Below, piece after piece: positions 10,476-18,678 of a DNA stretch of 64,000 nt. Origin of the DNA: an uncultured Lachnospiraceae bacterium (lineage in GTDB: Bacteria > Bacillota > Clostridia > Lachnospirales > Lachnospiraceae); NCBI GenBank assembly GCA_947644545.1, contig CANRZW010000014.1:1-64000 (forward strand), written 5' to 3'. Positions within the stretch are counted from its first letter, which is position 1; each line of letters starts with the position of its first letter. The notes under the pieces are model-generated. The model was not told the origin of the DNA, ran no database searches, and was given only the letters and a program-made list of their open reading frames with translations. A program made the position numbers and the translations under genes.

Positions 10476-11252
10476 ATGTTTTATCCTGGTTACTGCGACT
10501 ACAACCGTTCCAATCCAGACTACGACACGATCAACCGCCCCTCCGGCAGCGGAGACTATCTGTTCCTCTATCTGATCACGCCCATGAGGATACAGTTTGA
10601 CACGGAGACTATCGTTACGAAGGAAAACGCCTTTCTGCTCTACACCCCGGGAGAGGCGCAGATCTATCAGGCGGTCAGGCGCTTTAAGAACAGCTTTGTT
10701 CATTTTACATGTGATAACGGGAATTTTCTGAAAGATTATGACCTGCCCGCCAACCGGGTCGTCTACCTGCCCGATCCGGGCGCCATGAATGCCGTGCTCA
10801 GAAGCATCTATGTGGAAAGTGTCTTAAAACAGGATTTTTATGCAGAGCATATGGATCTTCTGATCCGTCAGCTGTTTATCCTTTTTTCCAGACAGCTGCA
10901 CACCTGGCCAGGCGGTTCCGGCATCCCTGCCGACCTCTATGAACAATTCCGCAAGGCAAGGATCGAAATCCTGACCAACCTCACCGGTGAATGGAATTCC
11001 GAGAGCATGGCCGCCCTGACTAACCTGGGCGTCAGCCAGTTCTACAACTACTATCAGCTCTTCTTCAACCGTTCCCCCAAGGCGGAACTGCTGGAAGCCA
11101 GACTGGAGCGTGCCAGGTACCTGCTGCGCGTGGAAGCCATGCCTGTAGGACAGGCCGCCGCCCAATCGGGCTTCACGAACCTGTCCCACTTCACGCGTTA
11201 TTTCAAGAAAGAATGTGGCATGACGCCTTCTGCTTACGCACAGAATACGTGA
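10476..11252 (+). CDS. AraC family transcriptional regulator
   Basis: 258 residues. The N-terminal two thirds resemble an AraC-type effector-binding region; the C-terminal 100 residues carry the double helix-turn-helix, clearest in the second half (QSGFTNLSHFTRYFKKECG, then P.AY). The start follows GAGGAGG by 8 bases. Divergent from the GH51 arabinofuranosidase with 253 bases between start codons, which suggests it controls that gene and itself in response to arabinose or arabino-oligosaccharide (inference). Unlike the regulator at 2111-4311 it is soluble. Confidence 0.9.
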   Translation: MFYPGYCDYNRSNPDYDTINRPSGSGDYLFLYLITPMRIQFDTETIVTKENAFLLYTPGEAQIYQAVRRFKNSFVHFTCDNGNFLKDYDLPANRVVYLPDPGAMNAVLRSIYVESVLKQDFYAEHMDLLIRQLFILFSRQLHTWPGGSGIPADLYEQFRKARIEILTNLTGEWNSESMAALTNLGVSQFYNYYQLFFNRSPKAELLEARLERARYLLRVEAMPVGQAAAQSGFTNLSHFTRYFKKECGMTPSAYAQNT

Positions 11253-11276
11253 TCTGTAAATAACCTGGCGGCTTTC

Positions 11277-12635
11277 TTAGAGGAAAATATACTTGCAGAC
11301 AAACAGCACTGCCAGAATATACATAAGCGGCGTGATCCTCTTCGCCTTACCGCATACCGCATTGATCACCACATAGGAGATGACGCCCACTGCAATTCCC
11401 TCAGAGATGCTGTACAGAAGCGGCATGGCCAGCAGGCACAGATATGCCGGTATCGCCTCGGTCAGATCATCGAAATCGATCTGGGTCACAGCCGTGATCA
11501 TCAGGAAGCCCACAAACAACAACGCCGGCGCCGTAGCGAATCCGGGAATGGCCGTAAAGATCGGGGCAAAAAAGATCGCCAGCAGGAACAGGAAGCCGGT
11601 TACAACAGAAGCCAGGCCCGTCCTGCCGCCTTCCGCCACGCCGGAGGAGCTTTCCACAAAGGTAGTGGTCGTGGAAGTGCCAAGTACAGCACCTGCACTG
11701 GTGGCAATGGCATCCGCCAGAAGCGCCTGCTTGATGCGCGGCAGCTTGCCATCCCGATCCAGCATATCAGCCTTGTTGGCGCAGCCGATCAGAGTTCCCA
11801 GCGTATCGAAAATATCCACAAACAGGAATGCCAGGATAATAACGATAAAATCCGTGATCTTCACCGCGCCGAAATCCGCCTTGAAACACTGGCCGAAAGT
11901 CAGCCCGAGGGAAGTCATGCTGAAACTGCTCCAGGAAGGAATCAGAGAATAGTAGCCCGCATCCGGCGTAACCGTATACAATCCGGTCAGCTGACAGAGG
12001 ATACCCAGGATCCAGGTCGCGAAAATACCGATCAGGATAGAACCCTTCACCTTCTTAATATGTAAGATTACAATCAGGAACGTGCCGATAATCGTCAGAA
12101 GCGCACTGATACCGGCCGTATGGAAATCTGCCGTAAAATCGATCACGGTCACGAGCGTGGAATCCGAATTGACCACGATCCCTGCATTCTGGAAACCGAT
12201 AAAGGCAATGAACAGGCCGATTCCGACGGAAACGCCTCTTTTCAGCTGCATCGGAATTGCATTGAAGATCGCTTCACGCACGTTAGTCACCGACAGCACA
12301 ATAAAGATCAGACCTTCCACAAACACTGCCAGCAGCGCAATCTGCCAGGAATATCCCATGGCGCCGCATACCGTATAGGCAAAGTACGCGTTCAGGCCAA
12401 GTCCCGGGGCGAGGGCGAAGGGATAGTTGGCGAGAAGCGCCATCGCCAGCGTACCGATAAAGGACGCAAGCGCCGTGGCCATCAGGATGGCATTGCTGTC
12501 CATGCCGGAAGCCGACAGGATCGACGGGTTGACCGCCAGAATGTACGCCATGGTCATAAATGTGGTGACGCCGGCAACTACTTCCGTTTTGATGTTTGTG
12601 TTGTTTTCTTTGAGTTTAAACCATTTCTCTAACAT
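11277..12635 (-). CDS. NCS2-family purine permease (adenine/guanine/hypoxanthine)
   Basis: Proton-coupled nucleobase uptake across the cytoplasmic membrane. 452 residues from the ATG at 12635 (AAGGAG eight bases upstream; the preceding GTG is not needed). About twelve to fourteen membrane segments; the AzgA/PbuG-type features include the N-terminal TFMTMAYILAVNPS and the FVDIFDTLGTLIG region. It is 38 bases behind apt in the same direction, so import and salvage of adenine are probably one operon. It converges on the AraC gene with only 24 bases between stops and no clear terminator. Confidence 0.93.
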   Translation of the reverse strand: MLEKWFKLKENNTNIKTEVVAGVTTFMTMAYILAVNPSILSASGMDSNAILMATALASFIGTLAMALLANYPFALAPGLGLNAYFAYTVCGAMGYSWQIALLAVFVEGLIFIVLSVTNVREAIFNAIPMQLKRGVSVGIGLFIAFIGFQNAGIVVNSDSTLVTVIDFTADFHTAGISALLTIIGTFLIVILHIKKVKGSILIGIFATWILGILCQLTGLYTVTPDAGYYSLIPSWSSFSMTSLGLTFGQCFKADFGAVKITDFIVIILAFLFVDIFDTLGTLIGCANKADMLDRDGKLPRIKQALLADAIATSAGAVLGTSTTTTFVESSSGVAEGGRTGLASVVTGFLFLLAIFFAPIFTAIPGFATAPALLFVGFLMITAVTQIDFDDLTEAIPAYLCLLAMPLLYSISEGIAVGVISYVVINAVCGKAKRITPLMYILAVLFVCKYIFL

Positions 12636-12673
12636 CACTTTTCTCCTTTTCTCATAAGTGGGTTTACAGTACC

Positions 12674-13207
12674 CTATTTGCCTTCATAGATGATGACGCT
12701 GTCAACATCGTAGCCTTTCAGGCGCTCTCTTCCCTTAAGCCCCGCCAGTTCCATCAGGAAAATCACCTTGACTACTTCGCCGCCCAGCTCTTCGATCATC
12801 TGAATGCTCGCTTCTATTGTGCCGCCCGTGGCAATCAGGTCGTCTACCACCACCACCTTCTGCCCCGGTTTGATGGAATCCTTATGCATCTCCACCACCG
12901 CGCTGCCGTATTCCAGATCATACTCCTTGGAAATTACGTCCAGTGGCAGCTTGCCCTTCTTGCGGACCGGCACGAATCCTTTATGCAGGGCATAGGCGAT
13001 CGGCACGCCGAAGATGAACCCCCGCGACTCCGTTCCCACAATCACGTCAAACGCAACACCGTCCAGCATCTTCTTCATGGAATCGATCGCCAACGCCAGC
13101 CCTTCCGGATCCTGCAGCACGCTCGTCACATCACGGAATATAATCCCCTTCTCCGGAAAATCCGGGATACTGCGCACGTATTCTTCCATTTTCTTCTCAT
13201 TTTTCAT
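12674..13207 (-). CDS. apt: Adenine phosphoribosyltransferase
   Basis: Converts adenine and PRPP to AMP and pyrophosphate, a purine salvage step. 177 residues from the ATG at 13207. An upstream in-frame ATG (13222) starts within the ribosome site GGGAGG and is not likely used. The PRPP-binding loop VVVVDDLIATGGT is clear, preceded by the conserved GTESRGF.FG and RKKGKLP segments. First gene of the apt-purine permease operon. I looked for a purine riboswitch upstream and did not find one. Confidence 0.97.
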   Translation of the reverse strand: MKNEKKMEEYVRSIPDFPEKGIIFRDVTSVLQDPEGLALAIDSMKKMLDGVAFDVIVGTESRGFIFGVPIAYALHKGFVPVRKKGKLPLDVISKEYDLEYGSAVVEMHKDSIKPGQKVVVVDDLIATGGTIEASIQMIEELGGEVVKVIFLMELAGLKGRERLKGYDVDSVIIYEGK

Positions 13208-13313
13208 TCGTAAACCTCCCATTCAACTATGTCACAACATCGTAGAAACGTACACTTCCGGATTTCAGTATATCATAATCGGCCAAAAACACCCAGAGAT
13301 TCTTCACGCCATA

Positions 13314-13343
13314 TTGACAAAATCCCCGGCGCAAGAGTATCCT
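13314..13343 (+). promoter_or_regulatory. Candidate promoter of the second MATE gene
   Basis: TTGACA and TATCCT separated by 18 bases, about 40 bases ahead of the ATG at 13382. The spacing is one over ideal. Confidence 0.45.
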
Positions 13344-13381
13344 TATATAACATTGCACAAAAGCAAGGAGGTTTTTTTCCT

Positions 13382-14785
13382 ATGAATATGAAAACGAAAG
13401 GCCTGTTCTCCAACAGTAGATTCTATTCCCAGATCTTTCGGCTGGTGGTACCGATCATCATCCAAAATCTGCTCAGCGCAGCAGTCAATTCCGCAGATGT
13501 CGTCATGCTCAATTACGTGGGACAGTCCTCGATCTCGGCCGTATCGCTTGCATCCAATTATGCAAGCGTTCTCTTCATGGTCTTCTATGGGCTGGGTACC
13601 GGCGCAACCATATTGAGCGCACAGTACTGGGGCAGGAAAGATCTGCAGGCGATTCAGGTGATCGAAGGTATCGCCCTGCGCTTTTCCCTGTTGATCGCAT
13701 TTGCCTTCTCGGCCTGCGCTCTGCTGATACCCGATAAAATGATGCAGCTCTTTACGACGGATACAGAGCTGATCCGGATCGGCGCCGATTACCTGCGGGT
13801 AATGTCTGTCACCTATCTTTGCTGGGCCATCGTGGAAGTATATCTGTCCATCCTGCGCAGCATCGGACAGGTGACCACTTCCATGGTACTGAATATCATT
13901 GCCTTTTCGCTGAATATCCTGCTGAATGCCGTCTTTATCTTCGGTCTGTTCGGCGCGCCGAAGTTAGGCGCCACCGGCGTGGCCATTGCCACCGCACTCT
14001 CCCGTATCGTAGAGCTGATCGGCTGCTTCCTTGTGTCTGCGTTCAGCAAAGAGCTTAAGCTAAACCTGGCTTATCTTTTTGTCCGCAACAAAGTATTGCT
14101 GAAAGATTTCATCCACCTGTCACTGCCGGCCCTGGCCAATGATATCTCCTGGAGCGTGGCCTTCTCCATGTATTCCGTGATCCTGGGACATCTGGGCACA
14201 GACGCCGTGGCCGCCAACTCTCTGGTGGTGGTAGTCCGCAACTTCGGTACCGTTCTCTGCTTCGGAACCGCCAGCGCCGGCGGCATCCTGCTTGGCAACG
14301 TAATGGGTGAGAACGACATGGAACGCACGAAGGAGTACGCCTCCAAATTGATGAAACTGACCATCCTCACCGGCGCCATCGGCGGCATCATTATCCTCGC
14401 GATCACGCCCTTTGTACTGCACTTCGCGGCTCTGACCGAGACGGCGATGCATTATCTGAAATACATGCTCTTCATCAACAGTTACTATGTCATGGGCGCC
14501 GCCGTCAATACGACGCTGATCGCCGGAGTGTTCCGGGCCGGAGGCGATACACGCTTCGGACTGATCTGTGACACGATCGATATGTGGTGCTATGCGGTTC
14601 CCCTTGGCTTCATCGCCGCCTTCGTGTTTAAGCTGCCGGTATTAGTCGTTTATTTCCTGCTCTGCACCGATGAATTCGTAAAATGGCCCTGGGTCATCAA
14701 ACGCTACCGGAGCGGAAAGTGGCTGCAGAATCTTACAAGAGATAATCTTTTTACCGAGGAGAACAGCGGAACCGGATCAGAATAG
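13382..14785 (+). CDS. MATE family efflux transporter (second of three)
   Basis: 467 residues from the ATG at 13382, which has a strong AAGGAGG eleven bases upstream; the open frame extends further 5' but without a start signal. About twelve membrane segments, ADVVMLNYVGQSSISAVSLAS in the first pair and a related motif in the second half. Multidrug or metabolite exporter, substrate unknown. It is followed after 47 bases by the tRNA-dihydrouridine synthase on the same strand, so the two may share a transcript although they are unrelated in function. It is transcribed away from apt. Confidence 0.93.
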   Translation: MNMKTKGLFSNSRFYSQIFRLVVPIIIQNLLSAAVNSADVVMLNYVGQSSISAVSLASNYASVLFMVFYGLGTGATILSAQYWGRKDLQAIQVIEGIALRFSLLIAFAFSACALLIPDKMMQLFTTDTELIRIGADYLRVMSVTYLCWAIVEVYLSILRSIGQVTTSMVLNIIAFSLNILLNAVFIFGLFGAPKLGATGVAIATALSRIVELIGCFLVSAFSKELKLNLAYLFVRNKVLLKDFIHLSLPALANDISWSVAFSMYSVILGHLGTDAVAANSLVVVVRNFGTVLCFGTASAGGILLGNVMGENDMERTKEYASKLMKLTILTGAIGGIIILAITPFVLHFAALTETAMHYLKYMLFINSYYVMGAAVNTTLIAGVFRAGGDTRFGLICDTIDMWCYAVPLGFIAAFVFKLPVLVVYFLLCTDEFVKWPWVIKRYRSGKWLQNLTRDNLFTEENSGTGSE

Positions 14786-14832
14786 AAACCAGACGAACGG
14801 ATAGAGTCGGACTTAAGGAAAGGACACCGGAC

Positions 14833-15942
14833 ATGCTATACTACGCAGCGCCGATGGAAGGCATCACTACCTATATATACCGCCGGGCGCACGCACGTTT
14901 CTACGGCGGCATTGACAAATATTTTACGCCCTTTATCGCAGGCAGGAAGATGACCACCCGGGAAGTGAGGGACATTCTCCCCAAAAACAATGCCGGCGTT
15001 ACGCTTGTGCCGCAAATCCTCACCAACAAAGCGGCGGACTTTCTGGAGATTGCGGATCGGCTTGCCTCTTACGGGTACGACACCGTCAATCTGAACCTTG
15101 GCTGCCCTTCCGGCACTGTCACCGCCAAGAAGCGCGGTGCGGGATTCTTAAGCGAACCGGAATCGCTGGATGCCTTTCTCTCTCAGATCTATGAGAAGTG
15201 TCCGCTGCGGATATCCGTGAAAACAAGACTCGGTATTTCGGACCTGAACGAATGGGAGAAACTGCTGGCTGTCTATGCCAAATATCCGGTACAGGAACTG
15301 ATCGTCCACACCCGGCTGTTGCAGGAATTCTACACGGGCGCCCCGCATCCGGAAGCTTATGCAGATGCCGTATACCGGCTGCACGGGATTGGCAGTACGC
15401 AGGTCCGCTCCGCACAAATCGGACTCTGTTACAACGGAGATATCCTGTCTGCAAAAAGCCTGAACGATGTGCAAAGCAAAGTTGCCTCCTGCATTGCTGC
15501 ATATGATGACTATCAGTGTGATGAAACAGGCAGTCCTGCCGCCGCTTCTTCCGTGATCGACCGTATCATGATCGGCCGCGGCCTGCTGCGCAACCCTGCC
15601 CTGGCCAGGCAGCTAAAGGATAAACAGCCGCAATCCCATAACATAACCGACGCCGGCCACGACCGCAGTGCGCACGACGCAGAGACGCTCCGCGCCTTTC
15701 ACGACGTAATTCTGAACGATTACCGCGAGATCATGTCGGGAGATCTTCCTGTCCTGTTCAAAATGAAAGATCTCTGGACTTATATGATCGATGCCTTTAT
15801 AACTTCGGATCCCACAAGATCCCCGGAAGGGACTGACCGGCATACGGTCGAGAAATATTTGAAAAGAATCCGCAAGGCCGACCGGATCCCGGAATATACG
15901 ATCGCTGTGGACAGCCTTTTTCGGGAATGCTTCCTCCGTTGA
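14833..15942 (+). CDS. tRNA-dihydrouridine synthase
   Basis: FMN-dependent reduction of uridine to dihydrouridine in the tRNA D-loop. 369 residues. The N-terminal APMEGIT, the NLNLGCPSG segment with catalytic Cys91, the following K.RGAGFL and the IGRGLLRNPAL segment of the TIM barrel define the Dus family; which Dus subtype is not clear. AAGGA lies about ten bases before the ATG. Probably co-transcribed with the upstream MATE gene. It converges on the ABC importer operon with 77 bases between stops. Confidence 0.93.
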   Translation: MLYYAAPMEGITTYIYRRAHARFYGGIDKYFTPFIAGRKMTTREVRDILPKNNAGVTLVPQILTNKAADFLEIADRLASYGYDTVNLNLGCPSGTVTAKKRGAGFLSEPESLDAFLSQIYEKCPLRISVKTRLGISDLNEWEKLLAVYAKYPVQELIVHTRLLQEFYTGAPHPEAYADAVYRLHGIGSTQVRSAQIGLCYNGDILSAKSLNDVQSKVASCIAAYDDYQCDETGSPAAASSVIDRIMIGRGLLRNPALARQLKDKQPQSHNITDAGHDRSAHDAETLRAFHDVILNDYREIMSGDLPVLFKMKDLWTYMIDAFITSDPTRSPEGTDRHTVEKYLKRIRKADRIPEYTIAVDSLFRECFLR

Positions 15943-16019
15943 CAGAAGCAGGACCAGTACCGCTGCCATCCCGATCACCCGCGCCTCTATCTGAAGCAGG
16001 GCAGGCACCAGTTCTACTT

Positions 16020-16805
16020 TCACCCCTGTGCATATCTGGTCAGGAATTGCTTCGTCCGTTCCTCCTGCGGATTATCGATCACCTGTCTGGGAACTCCTTG
16101 TTCCACGATCACGCCTTCATCCATAAAGATCAGCTGATCGGACACATCTCTGGCGAATGCCATCTCGTGCGTGACGATGATCATGGTCGTCTTCCGATCT
16201 GCAAGCGCACGTATAACCTTCAAAACTTCTCCTGTCAGCTCCGGATCCAGCGCAGATGTAGGTTCATCGAAGCACAGGATATCCGGCTGCAGCGCCAATG
16301 CCCTGGCAATCGCCACACGTTGCTGCTGTCCTCCGGACAGCTGATGGGGATAGTGCGTCATGCGCTCCGCCAGTCCCATCTGCCGAAGCAGCGCTTCTCC
16401 ATGCGCCTCTATCCGCGCATAGATCTCCTTCTTATGCTGCTTAAAATCAGGCTGCTCCTTCGCCAGAAGCTTCTCGGACAACATGACATTCTCCAAAGCC
16501 GTATACTGTGGAAACAGGTTGAAAGACTGGAATACCATCCCGAAGTGCAGACGCTTGGTGCGAAGTCCCTTTTCCTGCTCCCAGCGAGGCATGGAAGCGT
16601 CAAAAAGCGTCTCTCCCCTCACCGAGATCGAACCGCCATCCGGCGTTTCCAGAAAATTCAGACAACGCAGAAGCGTCGTTTTGCCGGAACCCGAAGAGCC
16701 GATGATCGCCAGTGCGTTCCCCTCTTCCAGCGAAAAACTAACATTGTCGAGCACCTTCGTATTATCAAACCGTTTCTCGATATTTCTCACTTCCAAAATC
16801 GCCAT
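16020..16805 (-). CDS. Amino-acid ABC transporter ATPase (importer 1)
   Basis: Energises the polar amino-acid importer encoded with 16848-17504 and 17561-18439. 261 residues from ATG 16805 (AAGGA nine bases upstream). Walker A GSSGSGKT at about 36-43, the Q-loop at VFQSFNLFPQ, signature LSGGQQQR, Walker [15 protein letters not shown] and the switch histidine in THEM are all intact. Closest to the GlnQ/HisP class. Last gene of the operon binding protein-permease-ATPase. Confidence 0.96.
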   Translation of the reverse strand: MAILEVRNIEKRFDNTKVLDNVSFSLEEGNALAIIGSSGSGKTTLLRCLNFLETPDGGSISVRGETLFDASMPRWEQEKGLRTKRLHFGMVFQSFNLFPQYTALENVMLSEKLLAKEQPDFKQHKKEIYARIEAHGEALLRQMGLAERMTHYPHQLSGGQQQRVAIARALALQPDILCFDEPTSALDPELTGEVLKVIRALADRKTTMIIVTHEMAFARDVSDQLIFMDEGVIVEQGVPRQVIDNPQEERTKQFLTRYAQG

Positions 16806-16847
16806 GTTCTCTGATCCTTCCAAATAGTTCTGTTTGTCCGGCAGATT

Positions 16848-17504
16848 TTACCGGAAATAATCCAGCTTCCGCTCAATGTAATTGAACAACAGCGTCAGCA
16901 CCCCCACAAACACCAGGTAAAACACGCCCGTATAGAACAGCGGCCATGTCAGACCATTGCTCTTCATAAAAGAATATCCCGCAAAGGTCAGCTCATAGGC
17001 CGCGATCATGCGCGCCAGAGACGTATCCTTAACCAGCGTGATCACTTCGTTCGACAGCGGCGGCACGACTCTTTTTACCATCTGCAAAAGTGTGATCCGG
17101 AAAAAGATCTGGCTCTTCGTCATGCCCAGCACTTCTCCGGCCTCCCGCTGACCCGCCGGAACGCCTTCGATCCCGCCCCGGAAGATCACCGAGAAATAGC
17201 AGGCATAATTAATGCTGAATGCCACCACAGTGGCCGTGATACGGCCGCTTTCATTACCGCTCCATATATTGTGCCCCAGCCACAGGCCCGGCCCATAGAA
17301 AATGATGATCAGCTGCAGCATCAGCGGCGTGCCGCGGATAATCCACACCAGCACCTGGATCAGATACCGCGGCAGCCTCCATCTGCTCATGGAACCAAAT
17401 GCAAGAACCAGCCCGAAGGGCAGCGAAAACAGCAATGTAAACAGAAAAATCTGAAACGTCGTCAACAGACCGTCCAACAGGGCTCGTGTCACATTCCAAA
17501 ACAT
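16848..17504 (-). CDS. Amino-acid ABC transporter permease (importer 1)
   Basis: Membrane channel of importer 1, HisM/GlnP class, probably a homodimer because only one permease gene is present. 218 residues, about five membrane segments. The EAA-type loop (REAGEVLGMTKSQIFFRITLLQ) is at about residues 135-160. AAAGGAGA lies just before the ATG at 17504. It is 56 bases behind the binding protein gene, and the gap contains a hairpin at 17524-17550. Confidence 0.95.
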   Translation of the reverse strand: MFWNVTRALLDGLLTTFQIFLFTLLFSLPFGLVLAFGSMSRWRLPRYLIQVLVWIIRGTPLMLQLIIIFYGPGLWLGHNIWSGNESGRITATVVAFSINYACYFSVIFRGGIEGVPAGQREAGEVLGMTKSQIFFRITLLQMVKRVVPPLSNEVITLVKDTSLARMIAAYELTFAGYSFMKSNGLTWPLFYTGVFYLVFVGVLTLLFNYIERKLDYFR

Positions 17505-17523
17505 AAGATATTTCTCCTTTAAA

Positions 17524-17550
17524 GCCGACAGCGGACGCAGGGCTGCCGGC
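17524..17550 (-). promoter_or_regulatory. Intercistronic hairpin between binding protein and permease genes
   Basis: On the minus strand GCCGGCAGC and GCTGTCGGC form a nine-bp stem (one G-U pair) with a nine-base loop, directly before TTTAAAGGAGA. Such a hairpin can protect the upstream message or partly stop transcription so that the binding protein is made in excess over the membrane parts. Confidence 0.5.
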
Positions 17551-17560
17551 TTACAGTATG

Positions 17561-18439
17561 CTAGTTTGCAGGTACTACGATCACCTGCGCATTGTTACAG
17601 TAAGCGTTGGTACACTCCATCGCCGAGGTGGTCTCCGTGGTCAATGTCATACCGTTCCACACCACATCGATCGTCTTTGACTCTAACTCCATAATCTTGT
17701 TATCCCAGTCGATCACCACAAACTGTACTTCCACACCAAGCTTCTCTGCCGTGAGGCGGGCCATATCTGCGTCAAATCCGATCCACTCTCCGGCTTCGTC
17801 TTTATAGTCCATCGGCTCAAACTCCGTGATGCCCACGATCAGGCTCCCTTTTTCCTGAATATAGGCTACATCGCTGTCCTCTGTGGATGCCGCAAACTCC
17901 ACTGTATCCTGCGCCACCAATGCTTCCTGTACGCCGTACATCTCTGCGATCTCCTGCATGGTACCGTCGGCATAACTTTCTCCGAATACGGCATTGATAT
18001 AGGAGGCCAGATCGGAACCCTTGCGGCATCCCACGCCATATTCTTCCGTCGTCAGCTCTGTCGTGTGCGTCAATCCCGGATAGCTGGTGCCTTCTCCGAT
18101 CATGGCACCCGCCATCAGCAGGTCGATGATCGCCGCATCAGATGTGCCCGCCGCAACCTCCATCAGTGCATCGGCCTGAGAGGTCACCACATTTGTCTGA
18201 TATCCATTATCCTGTGCAGCAGCCTCACCTGCGGAGCCCGCCTCCACCGCATACACCAAACCATCTCCTGCGGAAGACGAAGCGTCTGTCTCCTCTGCGC
18301 CGGCAGCGTCCGCATTTTCCGGCGTATCTGCCTGGGCTTCCTCCTGCGCCCCATCGCTTGCAGCTGCATTGCCGCATCCTGTCAATACCGTACCCACTGC
18401 CATGGATATCGCCAGCATAAGTGCAAATTTCTTTTTCAT
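17561..18439 (-). CDS. Lipoprotein substrate-binding protein with circularly permuted lobes (importer 1)
   Basis: Extracellular solute receptor, 292 residues. Signal peptide with lipobox LTGC (Cys22), acidic low-complexity linker 23-60, then the two lobes of the SBP_bac_3 fold in reversed order. Residues 61-175 match the normal second lobe (YAVEAGSAGE, ADALMEVAAGTSDAAIID, EEYGVGCRKGSD, YADGTMQEIAEMYG). Residues 191-292 match the normal first lobe (YIQEKGSLIVGITEFEPMDY, GFDADMARLTAEKLGVEVQF, IDVVWNGMT) and the protein ends at the strand that normally crosses between lobes (QVIVVPAN). Residues 176-190 join the old C-terminus to the old N-terminus. The arginine that usually follows TxxE in the first lobe and grips the amino-acid carboxylate is Thr270 here. 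AAAGGAGGAG precedes the start. Ligand unknown. The binding protein at 21354-22307 has normal order. Confidence 0.9.
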   Translation of the reverse strand: MKKKFALMLAISMAVGTVLTGCGNAAASDGAQEEAQADTPENADAAGAEETDASSSAGDGLVYAVEAGSAGEAAAQDNGYQTNVVTSQADALMEVAAGTSDAAIIDLLMAGAMIGEGTSYPGLTHTTELTTEEYGVGCRKGSDLASYINAVFGESYADGTMQEIAEMYGVQEALVAQDTVEFAASTEDSDVAYIQEKGSLIVGITEFEPMDYKDEAGEWIGFDADMARLTAEKLGVEVQFVVIDWDNKIMELESKTIDVVWNGMTLTTETTSAMECTNAYCNNAQVIVVPAN

Positions 18440-18481
18440 AATACTCCTCCTTTATATCTGCAATTTTGAAATCCGAATTGT

Positions 18482-18510
18482 ATTTTATCATGGTAGTGTA
18501 GTAAAGTAAA
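18482..18510 (-). promoter_or_regulatory. Promoter of importer 1 operon
   Basis: On the minus strand TTTACT and TAAAAT are 17 bases apart, about 40 bases before the binding protein start at 18439. Confidence 0.5.
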
Positions 18511-18678
18511 GATAAATTTTTCATCTGGCGAAATTATCCTTTTATCTTTTTACAGACAAGGACCGACAAATTTGTAACAGTTCGGAGAATTGTTCCATAT
18601 TGTATTGAAAAAGAAAATTATATGAAATATAATAAATATAGTAACTCACATCAAAACATTCAAGGCAGGTATCTCACA

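Noticed and set aside
13208-13381. Possible purine riboswitch before apt-purine permease (GATTATGATATAC and TTTCTAC-like pieces on the minus strand)
   Set aside because: The conserved junctions of the purine aptamer (TATAATC..GATATGG, TTTCTACC, CCGTAAA, GACTA) do not occur in order.
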